Part shown: piece after piece, positions 27,401 to 42,400 of the stretch
How the letters are laid out: every line of letters begins with the position of its first letter
Numbering within the stretch: the first letter of the stretch is position 1
NCBI GenBank assembly: GCA_028023455.1
Contig: JAQFVV010006341.1
Span: 374,001 to 438,000 of the forward strand
Source of the DNA: Epiperipatus broadwayi
Lineage: Eukaryota > Onychophora > Udeonychophora > Euonychophora > Peripatidae
Reading direction: 5' to 3'
DNA length: 64,000 nucleotides
Position numbers and translations under genes: made by a program
Notes under the pieces: generated by a model
What the model saw: the letters and a program-made list of their open reading frames with translations, nothing else
What the model was told of the DNA's origin: nothing
Databases searched by the model: none

Positions 27401-30400
27401 TACCCAATGATTTTATGGAAAGCACATCATCAATTATCTACTAAGACATAGTTCCTACATATCATTCCGGGCTATCTTATTCAAGCCTTCCTCCTTCATC
27501 TTTTTTTTCTCCTCCCTCATATTTTATTACCCTCTACATTCCCTTCCAATATATCTTTGTCCACTTCTTTATTTCAAGTACATACCAACACAATTTCGGT
27601 TTCAGCTTCTTCATTTTCTCTATAAATGATTCATTTATTCTATCTCTATATTTCTGTTAATGTTAAATAACTTAATGAATAGTTCTATCCAAATACATTT
27701 CTACAGTTTTTTACTCTCCTTTTTTTCTTCTCCTAATCATTAAAAATTTCAGCTTTATATAAAATTACATTTCAAACAAAAAATATAATCAAACTTTTTT
27801 CATTCTAATTTTTTATTTTATTTTTTGCCACTATTTCTGGCATATTTAAAAATCTAGCTTACTTTCTTATTCATTACCACCCACAATCTTTAACTGTCTT
27901 ATTTTAATCCCTAACTTTATATAAATTTCAACAATCTTACTTATAAATGTCAAGCTCTTTCTCATTCACAGCGTCAGCAGAAAATTAAGAAGTGAATATT
28001 CCTAGCTCTCAAAGTTTACTCCATCCGTATCAGCAATATTGATTGAACAATTCATATTAAACAATACACAAAATAGACAACACTCTTGCCTTATCCCCTA
28101 TCTCCATAATCATCCCTTTTGCATAAGATAGAAGCTATCTTACAAATACCTTCTGATTTTTCTATATCTCCTACTCATTGTCAGATTTTTTTATCTATAG
28201 CTTTTCTCTTTAAAATAATCAACAAAATAAACCCTTCACTTTATCAAATGTCTTTTTAGTATCAATAAATCAAATTTTAATTTTCCTCTTTATATATATT
28301 GTAAGAGAAAAAATATGTGGGCCATGAAAGAATACTCCTACTTTAATAATGCTTGTGAATTGCTGTGCCATTTTCAACAGAATAAAATGCTCTTCTTTTA
28401 ATGTCTCACAGATTTGGGAGTCATTTGTAACTGAATAACTGTAATAACCATGGAAAATGAAAACTTTAATATAACCTGAATGAAAATATAACCCAATCAT
28501 TGGTCACCATTTGCAACTGAATAAAAATATACTCTGAAGTTGAACATCATTTATAACAGAATAAAATTATGGGTCATACTATATCAAGAGTCATAGATTA
28601 ATTATTAATTACCATTTGTAACAGAATAAAAATATGAACTAAGGAAGAATAATCCTAATTTAATATTGATCATGAATTGTAATGTCATTTGTAAAAGAAT
28701 TAAAATAATAAACTAAGCTAAAGTGAATATCAATCAATGAATAACAAAGCAATGATAATAATCTTTATTATAACTTCATAAATTGAATAGCATTTAGAAT
28801 GACTAGAAAACAAATAAAACATTACTTCAAGCTATCCTAAAATTTAAACATTATTTGCAAATAGATAAATGATAAAGCAATAAAACTAAATACTGCTATC
28901 TTATAAATAACAGTATATGCTTATTATACAAATTCCTTGTAATACAATGAAAATAACGACAAAGAATTATACAGATAAATTTTAATATTCCTTATGAATC
29001 AACACACTGTTTATAATAATAATACAAACTTGTACCAAAAGTCAAACCTTATTTATATTTAAACGAAATAATTCTACAACTTTGCAATATCAATATCTAA
29101 CTAAAAATATAACTCAATAATTGATATCTAATTACAACTAAATAAAATAAAACTACTGCTAACTCAAACTATATTATTCCACTACCATCAATATACTCTT
29201 ATTAACTAAATCAATTATGATAAGATTAAATAATAAATAATAATACAAAATCACTTAACTTATCTTTCCATTTTCACCAACTTAAAATATTATAAAATAA
29301 GATCTTCCTTTCCTATTTAATAATCATAAGATTTTTCAGTATCCAATCATAACAATATATAAAATAAATAATAGATTACTATTTGCTACTTATTCAAATG
29401 CTAAGGACAAATCATATCCAATTACTCTTCAGTTTGAAAAAGTTAAATTAAAACTTTAGACTATAACTGTCAAAACATATAAAAGATTGTTAGATTTAAT
29501 ATAATCAAATATTAATATTGAAATTTAATACTTATACAGAATTTATGAACCACACTAACAAAACTTTAAATATAATTAAAGAAAATCACTCTAATTTGTA
29601 ACAGAATCAAAGATATTACTATTACTAAATCTATAATTGAATAAGATTACGATCTTTATGGCTGTATATTTACTTAATATAATATTCATTTTAATTAATA
29701 TTTACCTAAAATAAAATATGTGAACATTTTATTGCAACTATCTTTACTCGTTACTCATCTTCAATAATTATCTTATTTGTACCTTTATCAGTCATCAAAT
29801 CAATTCATATATATAATCTTCGTCTTAATATGACTATCACTTGTTATTAACAAAATAATTACAATAAGCTTCCAATTACTTGTTAAACATTTAATAATGT
29901 CAAATCAGTTAATTTATTGCTGTATAAGTTTCCTAATAATCATTAAATTCAATGCAAAGAAAACGATATGTAATTATACTTTCTTACCCATCATGTGTTT
30001 TGATTTCCAAATTATTTTTATAACTGCTTCTAATTAATTATGTGATATAATCAATTAGTGAATATAATTTCATCCAAATACGATTAACAAATAAATTTGC
30101 ATTGTAAAATTGAATGACAACCAAGCAAGTTTACTTTTTTTAAATTAAATCAAAATTTATTAACAAATTGATATAAATTGAAATCAAATATATATATATG
30201 GCAAATAAATATTTAAAATATATATATATAATCCGATTATACTTTAAGCAATAGGTTTTCAATTGACATTAACTTCATATTTAAATAAGTGATTGCACAT
30301 CAATCTCCATTTATTGGATAGTAAATACAAACATATGTTTATATAACCCAAAAAATGTTGTAGAATGTTTATACTTTCTGAAATATAACAGAGTTCAAGA

Positions 30401-33400
30401 TATATCTCCTTTCTATACTTTATACAAAAACATAGTTAATCAAAATATAAAAATATATATATTGTAACTTACGGATGAGAGGAAGGAAATGGAGAGGTGA
30501 ATAACAACAACCTGCATGAAAAGACAGGACAAAGCCACTAATAACAACTCTTGGGATTCGACTATGATCAGTGGGTAATTATCTTTACCACTGAGACATA
30601 TACCAAATAAAGGGAGCTAAAACAGTATCACATGTCCACTATTATTTTAAATGTGAAAATAAATAAATTCAGAGGAGAAACTTCACTCATTCTTGGATAA
30701 GAATTAAAAATTAACTACCTTCCCAATATTAAAGTACATCTCCCAAGCAGCAAGGTTACCATACATGTCCTCTATTATAATAATAAAAAATCTCTTTTAT
30801 TATCCCTCTTTCCACAATATCTCATTATAACTATAAATCATCAATTAAATATTATTGTTATGATCTGATCTAAAATGACTCTTAGAAAGAAAGAGGTAAT
30901 AAATTTTTCTTATATTTTAATAACTATAATTTGACCTATGAATGCCACACTTCTAATATTTTCAAAATAAATGTGATTTCAGTAATCGTAAAATCATATA
31001 TAATAATCTCAGGGTTCTTAATATAATAATTTTATCATGTTGTCGAATAACTGAGTGACATCCCGTAGACTACGATGTTTTCTAATATACTGTAATAATA
31101 ATAATATTAATTAAAGAAATCTTTAATTTTTAAATAATAACTGCATAAAACAATAAAAATTTTGAAGAATGAAGTCTTCACGTGACATTCAAAGATCCAG
31201 AATAAAAAGGATATCTTTTATGCCATTCTGATACTCATCAACATCATAATTTTTAAATTGTCTTCAAAGTAATATAATTCTCACTTGTATAATAATCAAA
31301 TAATATGCAGTCTTTGAATGAAAGTCAATTTTAAATAAACAAAATAAATATCTTTATTTCAAATGTAATTTTAACATTTGTAATCATCAATCTTATAAAA
31401 TTTTCAGTCTTTGAGTTTGGATCTGTGATTAAATGAATTATATATCTGATTTGAATAAAGATTGCTATAATATAATTAATAATTGAGGTCTCAAGAAATC
31501 ATATAAAGACAGAGACTAAAATCTAACAACAATAAAACACATTTATTACAAGTAAATATCAATTCCATTTTATAAAAATTCAGATAACAAATTTTACGTT
31601 CAAGTCATCTACAAAAAATATAGGTGGAGTTGCATCAGATACATCAGTAAAATAAAAATCAAGCCTATCCAATTGTACATTTTGGATGATCAGGTAAATT
31701 ACATTTTTTTTAAATTTTAATTAAACATTATTTATCTCTTTTTAAAACATTCTATTTTTAAAACATATGTAGCTCTAAATATTCCTTATTTCATTATATA
31801 GCTTTGACAATATTCCCAAAATTATTCATAACTATTTGCTAAAGGTTTAAATAAATAAATTACAATATCTGAAATATCACATGATCACCATTTCTTATGC
31901 TTGCTCAGTTTATCAGCACTGGAAACCTGTAAATGAATCCGTAGAAAGTTGAAGGTTCTTTCAATTTCTTCAATTTATTTAGAATTAATAGACAAAAGGC
32001 TGATAAAAATGGAATCTATTTTAATATGCTTCTTCTTACTGTTAAGAATTTTAAACAGGGAAGTGTTTTTTCATTATCATTAAGCAGGTGTTTGGCAAAC
32101 AACATCAATAAAATCCTTTATCATTAATAATATTCAAATTATCAGAATTAATAATGATGTCAAGTACTTTCGATTGCAGAGAATTAGAAGACTACGACCA
32201 ATGACATCATGTTTTTTCATATCCTTCCAAGAACAGTTATCTTCACCCTAACTAGAGCCATCTATGCATAAGCTTGACTAATCAATGGACATAGATGGTA
32301 TAGTGCTATAAAATCCACATCTCCAGATTGATGTGCTTCTAGTTTTACTTTCGTCAATGAAGATTAAAATTCAAAACTGAAACTAATGTATTCATAATTC
32401 TAACCAGTCATCTTTTATTCCTTTATAAAATCCGAAAAAATAACCTAATTTTTTTTTTAAAAAACCCCAGACTAATCTCAGTTATAAAGAATGACACTAA
32501 GTCAATTTCTATATATTTTTAAGATCCCAGTTTTCAGACAATTTTACTCCCCTTCTACCCTTTGGCTAGAAAGATCAATGTCAAAAATAACATCACATAA
32601 TCTCACATATGCCTACTCATATGATGCCAAGAACAGTTGTGTTATAATAAAAGAGTGAAGTTGCCAAACCGGTTAAGAAAGCTCAGAACCCATATTGAAT
32701 TTTTCAAATACCTGCTGCAATTTCTCTTATCTTCAATAAAATGCTTGCTCAGGATGTAAGAAATACAATTTTAAACTAAATATTATCCAAAATACATAAT
32801 TTTCTTACCTGAACAATTGGTAAAACAAAGGCCAATGTTTTACCACTGCCTGTAGGAGCAGATACACAGATATCACGAGAACGAATCCAAGAATTTTGTA
32901 CATCTTTCAAAAGAACAGGAATTACCTCTCTCTGAACTGCAAGAATAATGTTTGGGAATTTAGTATCACTATACTGTGTGTGTATATATATATATCATTA
33001 AAAAAAAATAGTATTAATTACATAAGAATGTGATATCCTCACATCACTACACACAATCAACTTTCACACACATACAATACCTTTCAACAACCTTAACACA
33101 CTACTGGCTCTTAATCTCTAATGATAAGATAAACCTCAGCAGTATAGATTCATATGAACAGACATGATTTCACTAAACCAACTGGGATAGTAACAAATTC
33201 ATTATCATTAATTATCTTCCAAAAGGAACATCTCAAGTATCAAACCATTCTCTAAGTTTTGTCTACTCTTTTTTTAAATATTCATAATAACTCCACTCTT
33301 AGATCATCTTTCCTCTCCTATACCACAATTTCATTGACCTCCATGATAACTTTCAATACATCAATCATATTATTTTTGCCTCAAATTACATGCTCAATCC

Positions 33401-36400
33401 ATTTATTTGACTTTCTCATATTTTCTTAAATATATTTTTTTCCACTTATCCTTTTTAGTACTTCTACACTGGGAATCTTATTCTTCCAACATATCACTTT
33501 CATTCTTCGAATCCATATCTCTAAAGCTTCACATCTCTCTCCCCAGTTGTTCACATTTTTTCCCCAAATAATATACTTAATAAGCCTCTTTCATAAATCT
33601 ACTTTCAATGGACCACAAAAAAATTTCTTATCTTTAATAAAACCAACCTGTTTATCATTTCTTTATCATCAATTAGCCAACTTCCCAAATATTTAAAGCA
33701 TTAATCTGCTCCATATCTGCTTTCTGATCAATAGCTACTGAGTAATTTATCATTTGCAGCAATTAAAATTAGGTTTCATTACAGATTGTTCGCTAATTTC
33801 ATCTATATTTTATCATGCAATATTTTTCAGACATTCTAACTTTTCACATTTTTATTAATATTTGAAATTCTTGCTTACTCTGTTACATTGTGAATAGTGA
33901 CATCTACCAACAGAATGTAAAATTCAATTAATTAAAAAAGCAATTTATGGTACTGGTATCTTCGCCGATACAGGGCGCTGCTGTTACCTCTAAATAGTTA
34001 AATATACTGTTTACGAGGCTGTAGTGTGTTATGCTAATTTCTCACAATTCACATTTGGCTAATGCGACGTTCTTACTCTCCAAATGATCAGTATTGAGCC
34101 TGCGCTATCATATAAGTCAACGTAATATTTGAAATGTTATTGAAAAAATTATTATATTACGTGTATACTAACAGAAATACCCGGAGATTGTTAGTTTTTG
34201 TAAATAAAAACATTTCTTCAAATTAATGTGTATATGGCGATTGTTAGTTTTTGTAAGAAAAAAAATGTCTTCAAATTAATACGTATACTAACAGAAATGC
34301 AATTTATATTAAAAAAATAAGCCGCCAAGTAGATGGCGATTGTTAGTTTTTGTAAATAAAAAAATGTCTTCAATGTTGGATTATTTATCTTAAGTCAAAA
34401 AAAAAAGTTCCTTTTTGTAAATAATAAAAATTTCTTCAAATGAATGTGTATACTTGTTGGATTCTTTACCTTAAGTCAAACAAAAAGTGTAATATAAAAA
34501 AAAATTATTAAAAAAGGTCAGTTAGTTGTTTACTATTTAGTTATTAAAAAAGGTCCGGTAATGTTATATTTAACTGTTTTTGTGTAGCAACAGCGCCATC
34601 CAGCGCCTTGTACCGGCGAAGATACTAGTACCCAATTTATTATTAATTCTTTCACCTTAAAATAAATGCTTATCAATATTTTCAAAATTGACTTATTTCT
34701 TAACTTATCTCTAAACACATGCATATTAGTAAATGTTCATAAAGGCTTTGTTATGCAGTGATTTGGATATCTCAGATAACATAATCTAAAATTCAAATCA
34801 AAGTACAACTTGTAAATTTTTTGAGAAAGCTGAGAATTTCGGCAATCTTCACATTCAAATAGTCATCCAATTGTTGGACAGAAAATGAGTCAATATAAAA
34901 TTCCCTGAAAATCTTTGCCAATTGATAGTTGCAAAGAGAGTAATACTTTTACAACTTTGTTCTTCTGTAGAGAGTTTTAACTGCAGTTTCTATTTAAGAA
35001 TGTTTTATTCTCTTAAATGTAAACCTATTATTATAAAGCGCTGAAAACTCTGAAATTATTCAAATGGAAGTCAATCTTCTCTGATAATGTGTTATTTCTT
35101 AAATATTATAAATTTCCGTGCATTCTCCCGTTGGTAAGAATTAAAAAAACTTAAGTGAATAAGGTAAGTTTAGAGTGCACATTCTATATACACCAACTCT
35201 TACAGACAATGGTTAAATCAGGGCTTGAATCTATTGAGTTCCTGATATTATAATCAAATATTCAATTCTCCTGTGATGGGTTAAATAGATTTGTACAATT
35301 GAATATTTGATTATAACATCAGGCACACAATAGACTCAAGCCCTGATTTAAGCATGGACTGTAAGGATTGGTGTATATAAAATATATGCTCTAAACTTAA
35401 GTGATTCCCTTAAGTTTTTTAAATTCTTACCAGCGGGAGAGTGCGCAGAGATTTATAATATTAAAGAAATAGTGTATTATCAGAGATTGACTTCCGGTTG
35501 AATAATTTATTCTCTTATTTATATATATGTATGTGTGTAAATATAGATATATGTAATTTATTTTTTGGCAAAACCTTAATGGATTCAACTAACTACCTGG
35601 AAAGAAGCTTGTAATATTATTTTTTTTAAGCGTGTATGTAAGATGCTCCTTCAACATAGGAATTTCATCGACAGCTGCTAATTTTGATTTTAAATCAACA
35701 GTAATTATTGTTGGATTAGTAAGCCAATCAGGCAAAATACGAGACACCTAAAATAAAAAATATTGAAAAATTGCAATTATTTAAAAACAAAATAATGATT
35801 TATTGGCGATTATTATTATTAAAATAACTAATATCTTAAAAACTAATTCAGATAAATAAAAATTTAAATAAATCCCTGCATGCTATTACACAGAGAATAC
35901 ATAAAGACTTCTATTTACCATCAATCTGTTTATTAAATTTTAATGACAATGTTAATGGAATAAATTAATAATGTGATTATACATATAAATATCTTAATTT
36001 GAAGACTGTCTATAATTAGAGACATGTGATGGCATAATCATGTTGCACTTTCACCAATAACAGACCAACAGCTGTAAATAGCAAACCTTATGCTAAGGTT
36101 TTCTGCTCCTTATTTGCCAGTATTAACTTCAAGATGAAGAATCTAAATATTTGTATTATAATCTGTACATTTACTAATCATACATCCTGTTCTGTTATGA
36201 CTAAAGTATTTATATGAATTGATCAATAAAAAGTGCTGAAAGGAAGAAATCAATAAAACATTTGAATCTAAAGACTTTATTGATGAAGGCATAAAGATAT
36301 CAGTCTGGAATGTGGATACAACAGTACTACCAACTAGTGAACCAGTTTCACTCTTCAAGAAGAGCAGGAATATATAGTTTTAACTTAGAGGCAGAAATAC

Positions 36401-39400
36401 AGCACTTTTTTAGGATAGAAATCATTCAACAATAACTGTACCTATGAATAATTACAGCAGATTCATTTGTTTCTAATAAAACTCCGATGCTTAATTTAAC
36501 ACTGATTCTGAATAACTTTAATGTTTTTCATATTAAAAATAATTTTATCCTGGTGCTTAGCTCCGACTCACTGGTGTGAGGTCCCTTTTTTGAAAGTGAC
36601 ATTTTTATTATCTATGGTTAGGAATCAGCCATTTTGTTTCTGATGTTTCCATTTCTTTATAATAACTGTTGTTTCTATAGTGATTTCTCACAAGGAATCA
36701 AAATACTAACTAACATTAATGCCCTGGAACGTTTAATGTAGTACTAAAATGGCAGACACTGAAGCACAAGATCCATGGATTGTAGCCCAGGGTATTACTT
36801 CTGACGCTTGAACTTATTGTGAACTCCTGAGTAATGACTTTTTTGTTTTACTTCTATTAGTAGGACCTACTCTTTGTGAGAATCACAGAAGCTAAAACTT
36901 TTATTTTTCTGCAAATTTATCTGCTACTTTCCGAAGATTTTAAGAAGTGTATAAAGACATCAAATTTTGTTACATAAAGCTAAAAATTATAATAGTTATA
37001 GCTGTAAGACATCATGGTAAAAATTTTTTAATAATTACCGTTTACCGTATTTCAAAATCAGTGTTAAAAAAATAATATTTCATAAATTTTGGTCATTATA
37101 AAAAATATAATTTATGAAATATGTGAACAATATATGAATAAATAAATAACTGAAATAAATTCAAAATCATCTAAGGGAATCTATGTAAGGCAGCATAAAA
37201 AAAATCTTCCAAGTGCTAATATCCAAATCATTATTGTTAACAACATTTAGTAGCTAGTAGAAATGGATAATCTTAACATGAGATTTTTTCATACAAACTT
37301 AGCAAGATTGGTAGAACATAGAATATAAATTCTCAGTGATAGAAAAATTTCTTATAATCAGAAGCAAATAAATCTGAGCATTGCATATCTTTAAAGACTC
37401 TGATCCAAAAGTGTAAAAAAATTCCCATACAATGTAATCCTCCTCAGGACTAATTTGTCCTCGAGAACTATAAAATGATTTTTAAAATAATAGCAAGAGA
37501 ATGTCATTCATTATGTTTGTATTTTCAGAAACTTGACTAATCATGGATAAAGCAAACTGAAAACAAACTTATGAGCTATCTCTGAATGCTACTGACTAAC
37601 TAAATTAATAAATGATAATTTTAATTAAATTAAAAAAACTCAAAACCATATTACCTTAGTACATGCGCCTTGGGTGCTTAATTTTACTACAAGAGAGACC
37701 TCTACAAATCTTAACACAAGATTCGACTTTATAAAGATAAGAGCGGCCAACCTTATCTTCAACCTATTTTTTTTTTCTAATTGTATAGGCAAATCTAAAG
37801 CATTTTGATTTGTGAGCATGAAGCTAATAAATTCTTCACTGATTAAGTCCACTATTTCTGTGACACATTAATGTTCATGAAATCTTTCGATTTACGAATC
37901 AATAATTAGATCTTAAATTTAGAAATATGTTGAATCAATTTAAAGTTGTAAATATTAATTCTTATAAATTGATTCAAAATATTTCTAAATTTAAGAACTA
38001 AATATTGACTGGTTGTAAATCGAAAGATTTTACGAATGTTAATGTGTCACAGAAATAGTGGACTTAATCAGTGAAGAATTTATTAGCTTTCACGCTCCCA
38101 ATCAAAATGCATTAGATTTGCCTATATAATTAGAAAAAAAAATAGGTTGAAGATAAGAGTGGGCTGCTCTTATCTTTATAAAGTTGAATCTTATGTTAAG
38201 ATTTGTAAAGGTCTCTCTTGTAGTTTATAAAATTAAGCACACAAGGTGGCATGTACTAAGGTTATAGCCTTATATAAGTATTCCATGTTGACATTGCGCT
38301 TAATAAGAATATTCAAAACCATATTAAAAGTGAGATAATTAAATGAGAATTCATTGAAATATCTTTGATTAAACTTTTTGAAAACATGCGACACCCTGAA
38401 GCATATAATTCTAATCATGATAAAGGTTACAGTATTTTCTAAAGTCTGCTTTAACTCCATTTAACCACAAAAACTTTCACTACAACTATACATATATATA
38501 TAATATAGCATTAAAACTTAAAATTATCTTCACATACTTGTGGAATATAATTTTATAACAGTTTAATTTTTTTTATTATATATTGCAACAGGGCAGGTAT
38601 AATCAAACCCTGTTGCGATAATTAGACAAATACGTATTCGTATACTTAATGCATTATTAAAAAATATATATATATCTTATTACTAACGTATTATTAAAAA
38701 TATATATTACTTTACTAACAAAATTAATATTTACAGTTTGATGTACAATCAACGGTCATTTGCGTGGTCGTATTGAATTGATTTAGTTATTTTAATTAAA
38801 AAGAACTCATAAAAGAGGTATGGGGGGTTATACACTTGCTCTGATTTTTTTCTCTCTTTTGCCAAACCCAGCTATACACATTGCTATGTATATGTGTGAG
38901 TGCGTTTTTGAACCATTAAAAATGAAAAATTCACAAAATAAAAATAAAAAATATTTTGTTTGATAAACTTTTAAATATATACATATTAAGTCAACAAAAG
39001 AACTTTAAATATCAAGATGGAAGACTAATTTTGCAGAACAATGGAAGTAATTATTATAAAAATCGTGGAATGTCTAATACTAATTAAAGATTAATTGGAG
39101 AGAAATAGGTGTAAAAAGCTTTTGTGGGGCATTTTAACAAAGGCATACGGAATGTGAATGGAAAATATAATTGAAAATGAATGAAAAGAAAGATAAATTT
39201 GATAATTAAAAAAAAAAAAAGAAAGAAGGATTAGTATAAGTTTGGAGGTAGTAGAAAGCGGACGGTCAATGTGATATACATTTTGATAAAATATGGTCAG
39301 ACTGGGGTAGAGGCTTCAACGTGTGGAGGGTCCGAATCCTTTGCCCCCGAATGTATAGCAGCTGCCGATAGCGGAGAAGGACGTCAAGCCCGGAGAATTC

Positions 39401-42400
39401 GCCTCAATAAGCAACAATATTGAATCGCCAGAAGAGAAAGAAAATAAATAAATAAATAAACAGACTTTAGCCATGGAACCCGAACTTCAAAGAAAAAAAA
39501 AAAAACAAAGTTCGTTCACCGACAAAGGACCGGAGATTCCATTTTCACCAAGAGGATTCGATCAATTCCCCGGGGAAACCAGGTATTTTCCTTCTAATTA
39601 CATCTATATATGTGACTTTTAATAAGCTTACTCCACGAATTTGAGAAAACTGTTTATTTGACACAATTGTGAACTTAAAATTTATTTTCTTTGCCCGGAG
39701 AGGTCAAACTATTTACTACGGAATTTATTAGTGTATAAATTAGTCCAATTAAATCTTCATTGTAAAATACATATTAATAGCATATTTGTGTGTGTGGGAG
39801 TTTTGGCAAAAAGAGAAAGGAGCAAACAAAGAAAAAAAAAAAACTGATATGAATCTTTGATTTAAAAGAGACACTAATTTAACTTAAGTAAATAATATAT
39901 TTTTTTTATACATACGTAAATATCATAGCTAATAAATGTATATAAAATGAATGGTTTTTTTGTTTTGTTTTTATGTTATGAGTTTTTTTTTTTTAATAAA
40001 AAAAGAGAGAGTTAGATCTACTGCCAGTAAATTTTACCACCAGCCCTGAGCAGAGCTAGTCCAGGGGCATTTCCATATTGGTATTCCAGTTCTCCCAGCA
40101 TAATTCTTATAGAAATATGGGATTGGCGCTTGAGGTCATCAATTGATGCTCATAAATATGCTGGGGCAATAAAATGGAATAATTTAAGAATAAATATTCT
40201 TTTAAACCATTACGCATATACGTGTATCGTTATATATACATACATGCAATCGTACAAGACTACATATATGCGTAAAATACATATGGAAAACGGCAAATCC
40301 CATTATAATGGCGACTCAACGAAAGGACATCGAAGAGAAGTAGGTCAATGAGGGAAAGAAAAATATGAAAGAATTTAGCATGATTTTTTTTTTTGAGAAA
40401 GTAAATAAATGTATACATATCGGTTTTGTCAGATCATTATTGTTTTAGCTAATAACGGAAGTTATATTATATTGGCAGAGTTGGATGTAGTTAATATTGA
40501 GTTTTATAAGTAAAAAAAAAACTTTTTAGGCTATATGAAAAATACCAACTGAGTGCAGAAGATAAGAGCGTTTCATAAAGTAATCAGTTTAGGTTAGACT
40601 GGGTTTTTTTAAAAAAACTTTCTGTTTGTTATGGATTTTTTTTTGTAAATAACGAACGTAAATGTTTTATTGTTCGCAATTGATTTTTTTTTAAAAAAAA
40701 AAAAGTAATACAGATATTTTAAAAGAAAAAAGTAAACGAGTGTTTTAAGTGGTTAACCTTTATAATTAATCCATTTTAATTAGATACAAAATAATTATTT
40801 TGGCTTTCTGTCACTTATTACTATAAGATGTCATAACCAGATAAAAATAATTTATATATATATATTAAATTAATGTCGTTTTAAAAGAAATTCGAGAAAT
40901 GAATTATATTTAATTTACATCCACACAGTAGCTATGCTTTTTAATATATTTTCACTTTTTGCTTTTATAATCATTCGACAATTTCTGAATTTGAAACTAA
41001 CTTTGAAACGAAGGTTTTGAAATAACAATAGTCTATCTGTACTAGTTTTCAAAACGGGGTTTTATAAAAGTGAAACACAAGAGTAAGTCGAAACAACATA
41101 ATGAAATATCGATCGGTCGACAGTAAAATTATAAATATATATACTTAAGAAATATTGAAGGCGTAAGAAAGTCCAGGAGGGGGCAGCACTGTGCTTTGGG
41201 GGTTTGGGATTTCGGAACCTAGCACGTAGAAAAATATATATACATCACATAAAGAGGATGGAGTTGATAAGAATAAAAGTATATGGAAGGAAGAAGGAAG
41301 AGACGCCAGTAGAGCACCTTAGGAGTCTGCAAAGATACTTTGGGTGTTATGGAACACCAGACAAGGTTAAAACGATAATAGCGTCTTACCACCTAGAAGG
41401 GCAGGCCATGGATTAGTGGAATTCATTGCTAAACCAACTGCAGATATTTTTAGATTACAAGATAGCCCTAGAGAGAGTTTTCTGGAGTGAAGAAAGGCAG
41501 GACAACATTATATCCCAATTGATAAGAGAGAAATTTCAAGAGGATGGACCAGAGGAATACGTTCATTTTTTTAGGCGTCAAGTAGCCACACTTAGGACAT
41601 TAGAAGCATGTAATTTGTCAGAGAGCAAGATTGTGAAGACTGTCTGCAGAAATCTGCCAATAAGAATAAGATTGATGCTAAAGGAAGGAGGAGATAACCC
41701 GTCTAAAGAAATAGTCGAGATATCGAGTCAAATGGAAATAAGTGCGGAAATGAGACGGATTCGAGAGAAAAAGGAAATAGACCAAAGGAAAGACATAATA
41801 TTCAGACAGCAACTGAACTCAAAACACATGGGGAATCTAATTTGTTCATGGGAGGACCATGTACTGAGTTATGCATGCCAAACGTCCAAAAATAAAGATA
41901 GCAGCAGGACAGACCAAAGTAGAAGCGCTTATTGATTCAGGGAGTCAGGTCTCTGTAATAACAGAAAGATTGTATCATAAACTCACCAGAGAACAACCAA
42001 ATATACCTGTTCTACCACTTAAAGCTGTACAAGTGGCAATGGCCAACAACAGAAAGGCCAAGGTTGAACCCAAACAAATATGGCTGGATGTCAAAATCCA
42101 TGGAGTACGTTGCCCCCATGTATTCCTAATCATGAAAAATTTGATTTGTGATGTTTTATTGGGAATTAACTTTTTATACAAATATAAGTGCAAGTTGAAC
42201 TACGAAAGTAGACAAGCCACGTGTAACGGGGAGGTGGTTGGATTTATAATGGATAGCACGGATAGTTCAATAGGTGCTGTGAAAGTTGTCGAAGAACACA
42301 ATGATGATTTGATAATAGAAAAATAGACCAGGTGAAGATAACTGGGGGAGAAGGGAAGGAAATACTATGAAAGTTACTGAAGGAATACAATCAGGTATTT

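Noticed and set aside
37640-38460. Minus-strand frames of 70 and 75 codons
   Set aside because: The first is within the left arm of a palindrome and the second overlaps the end of the right arm and flank; no protein family recognised.
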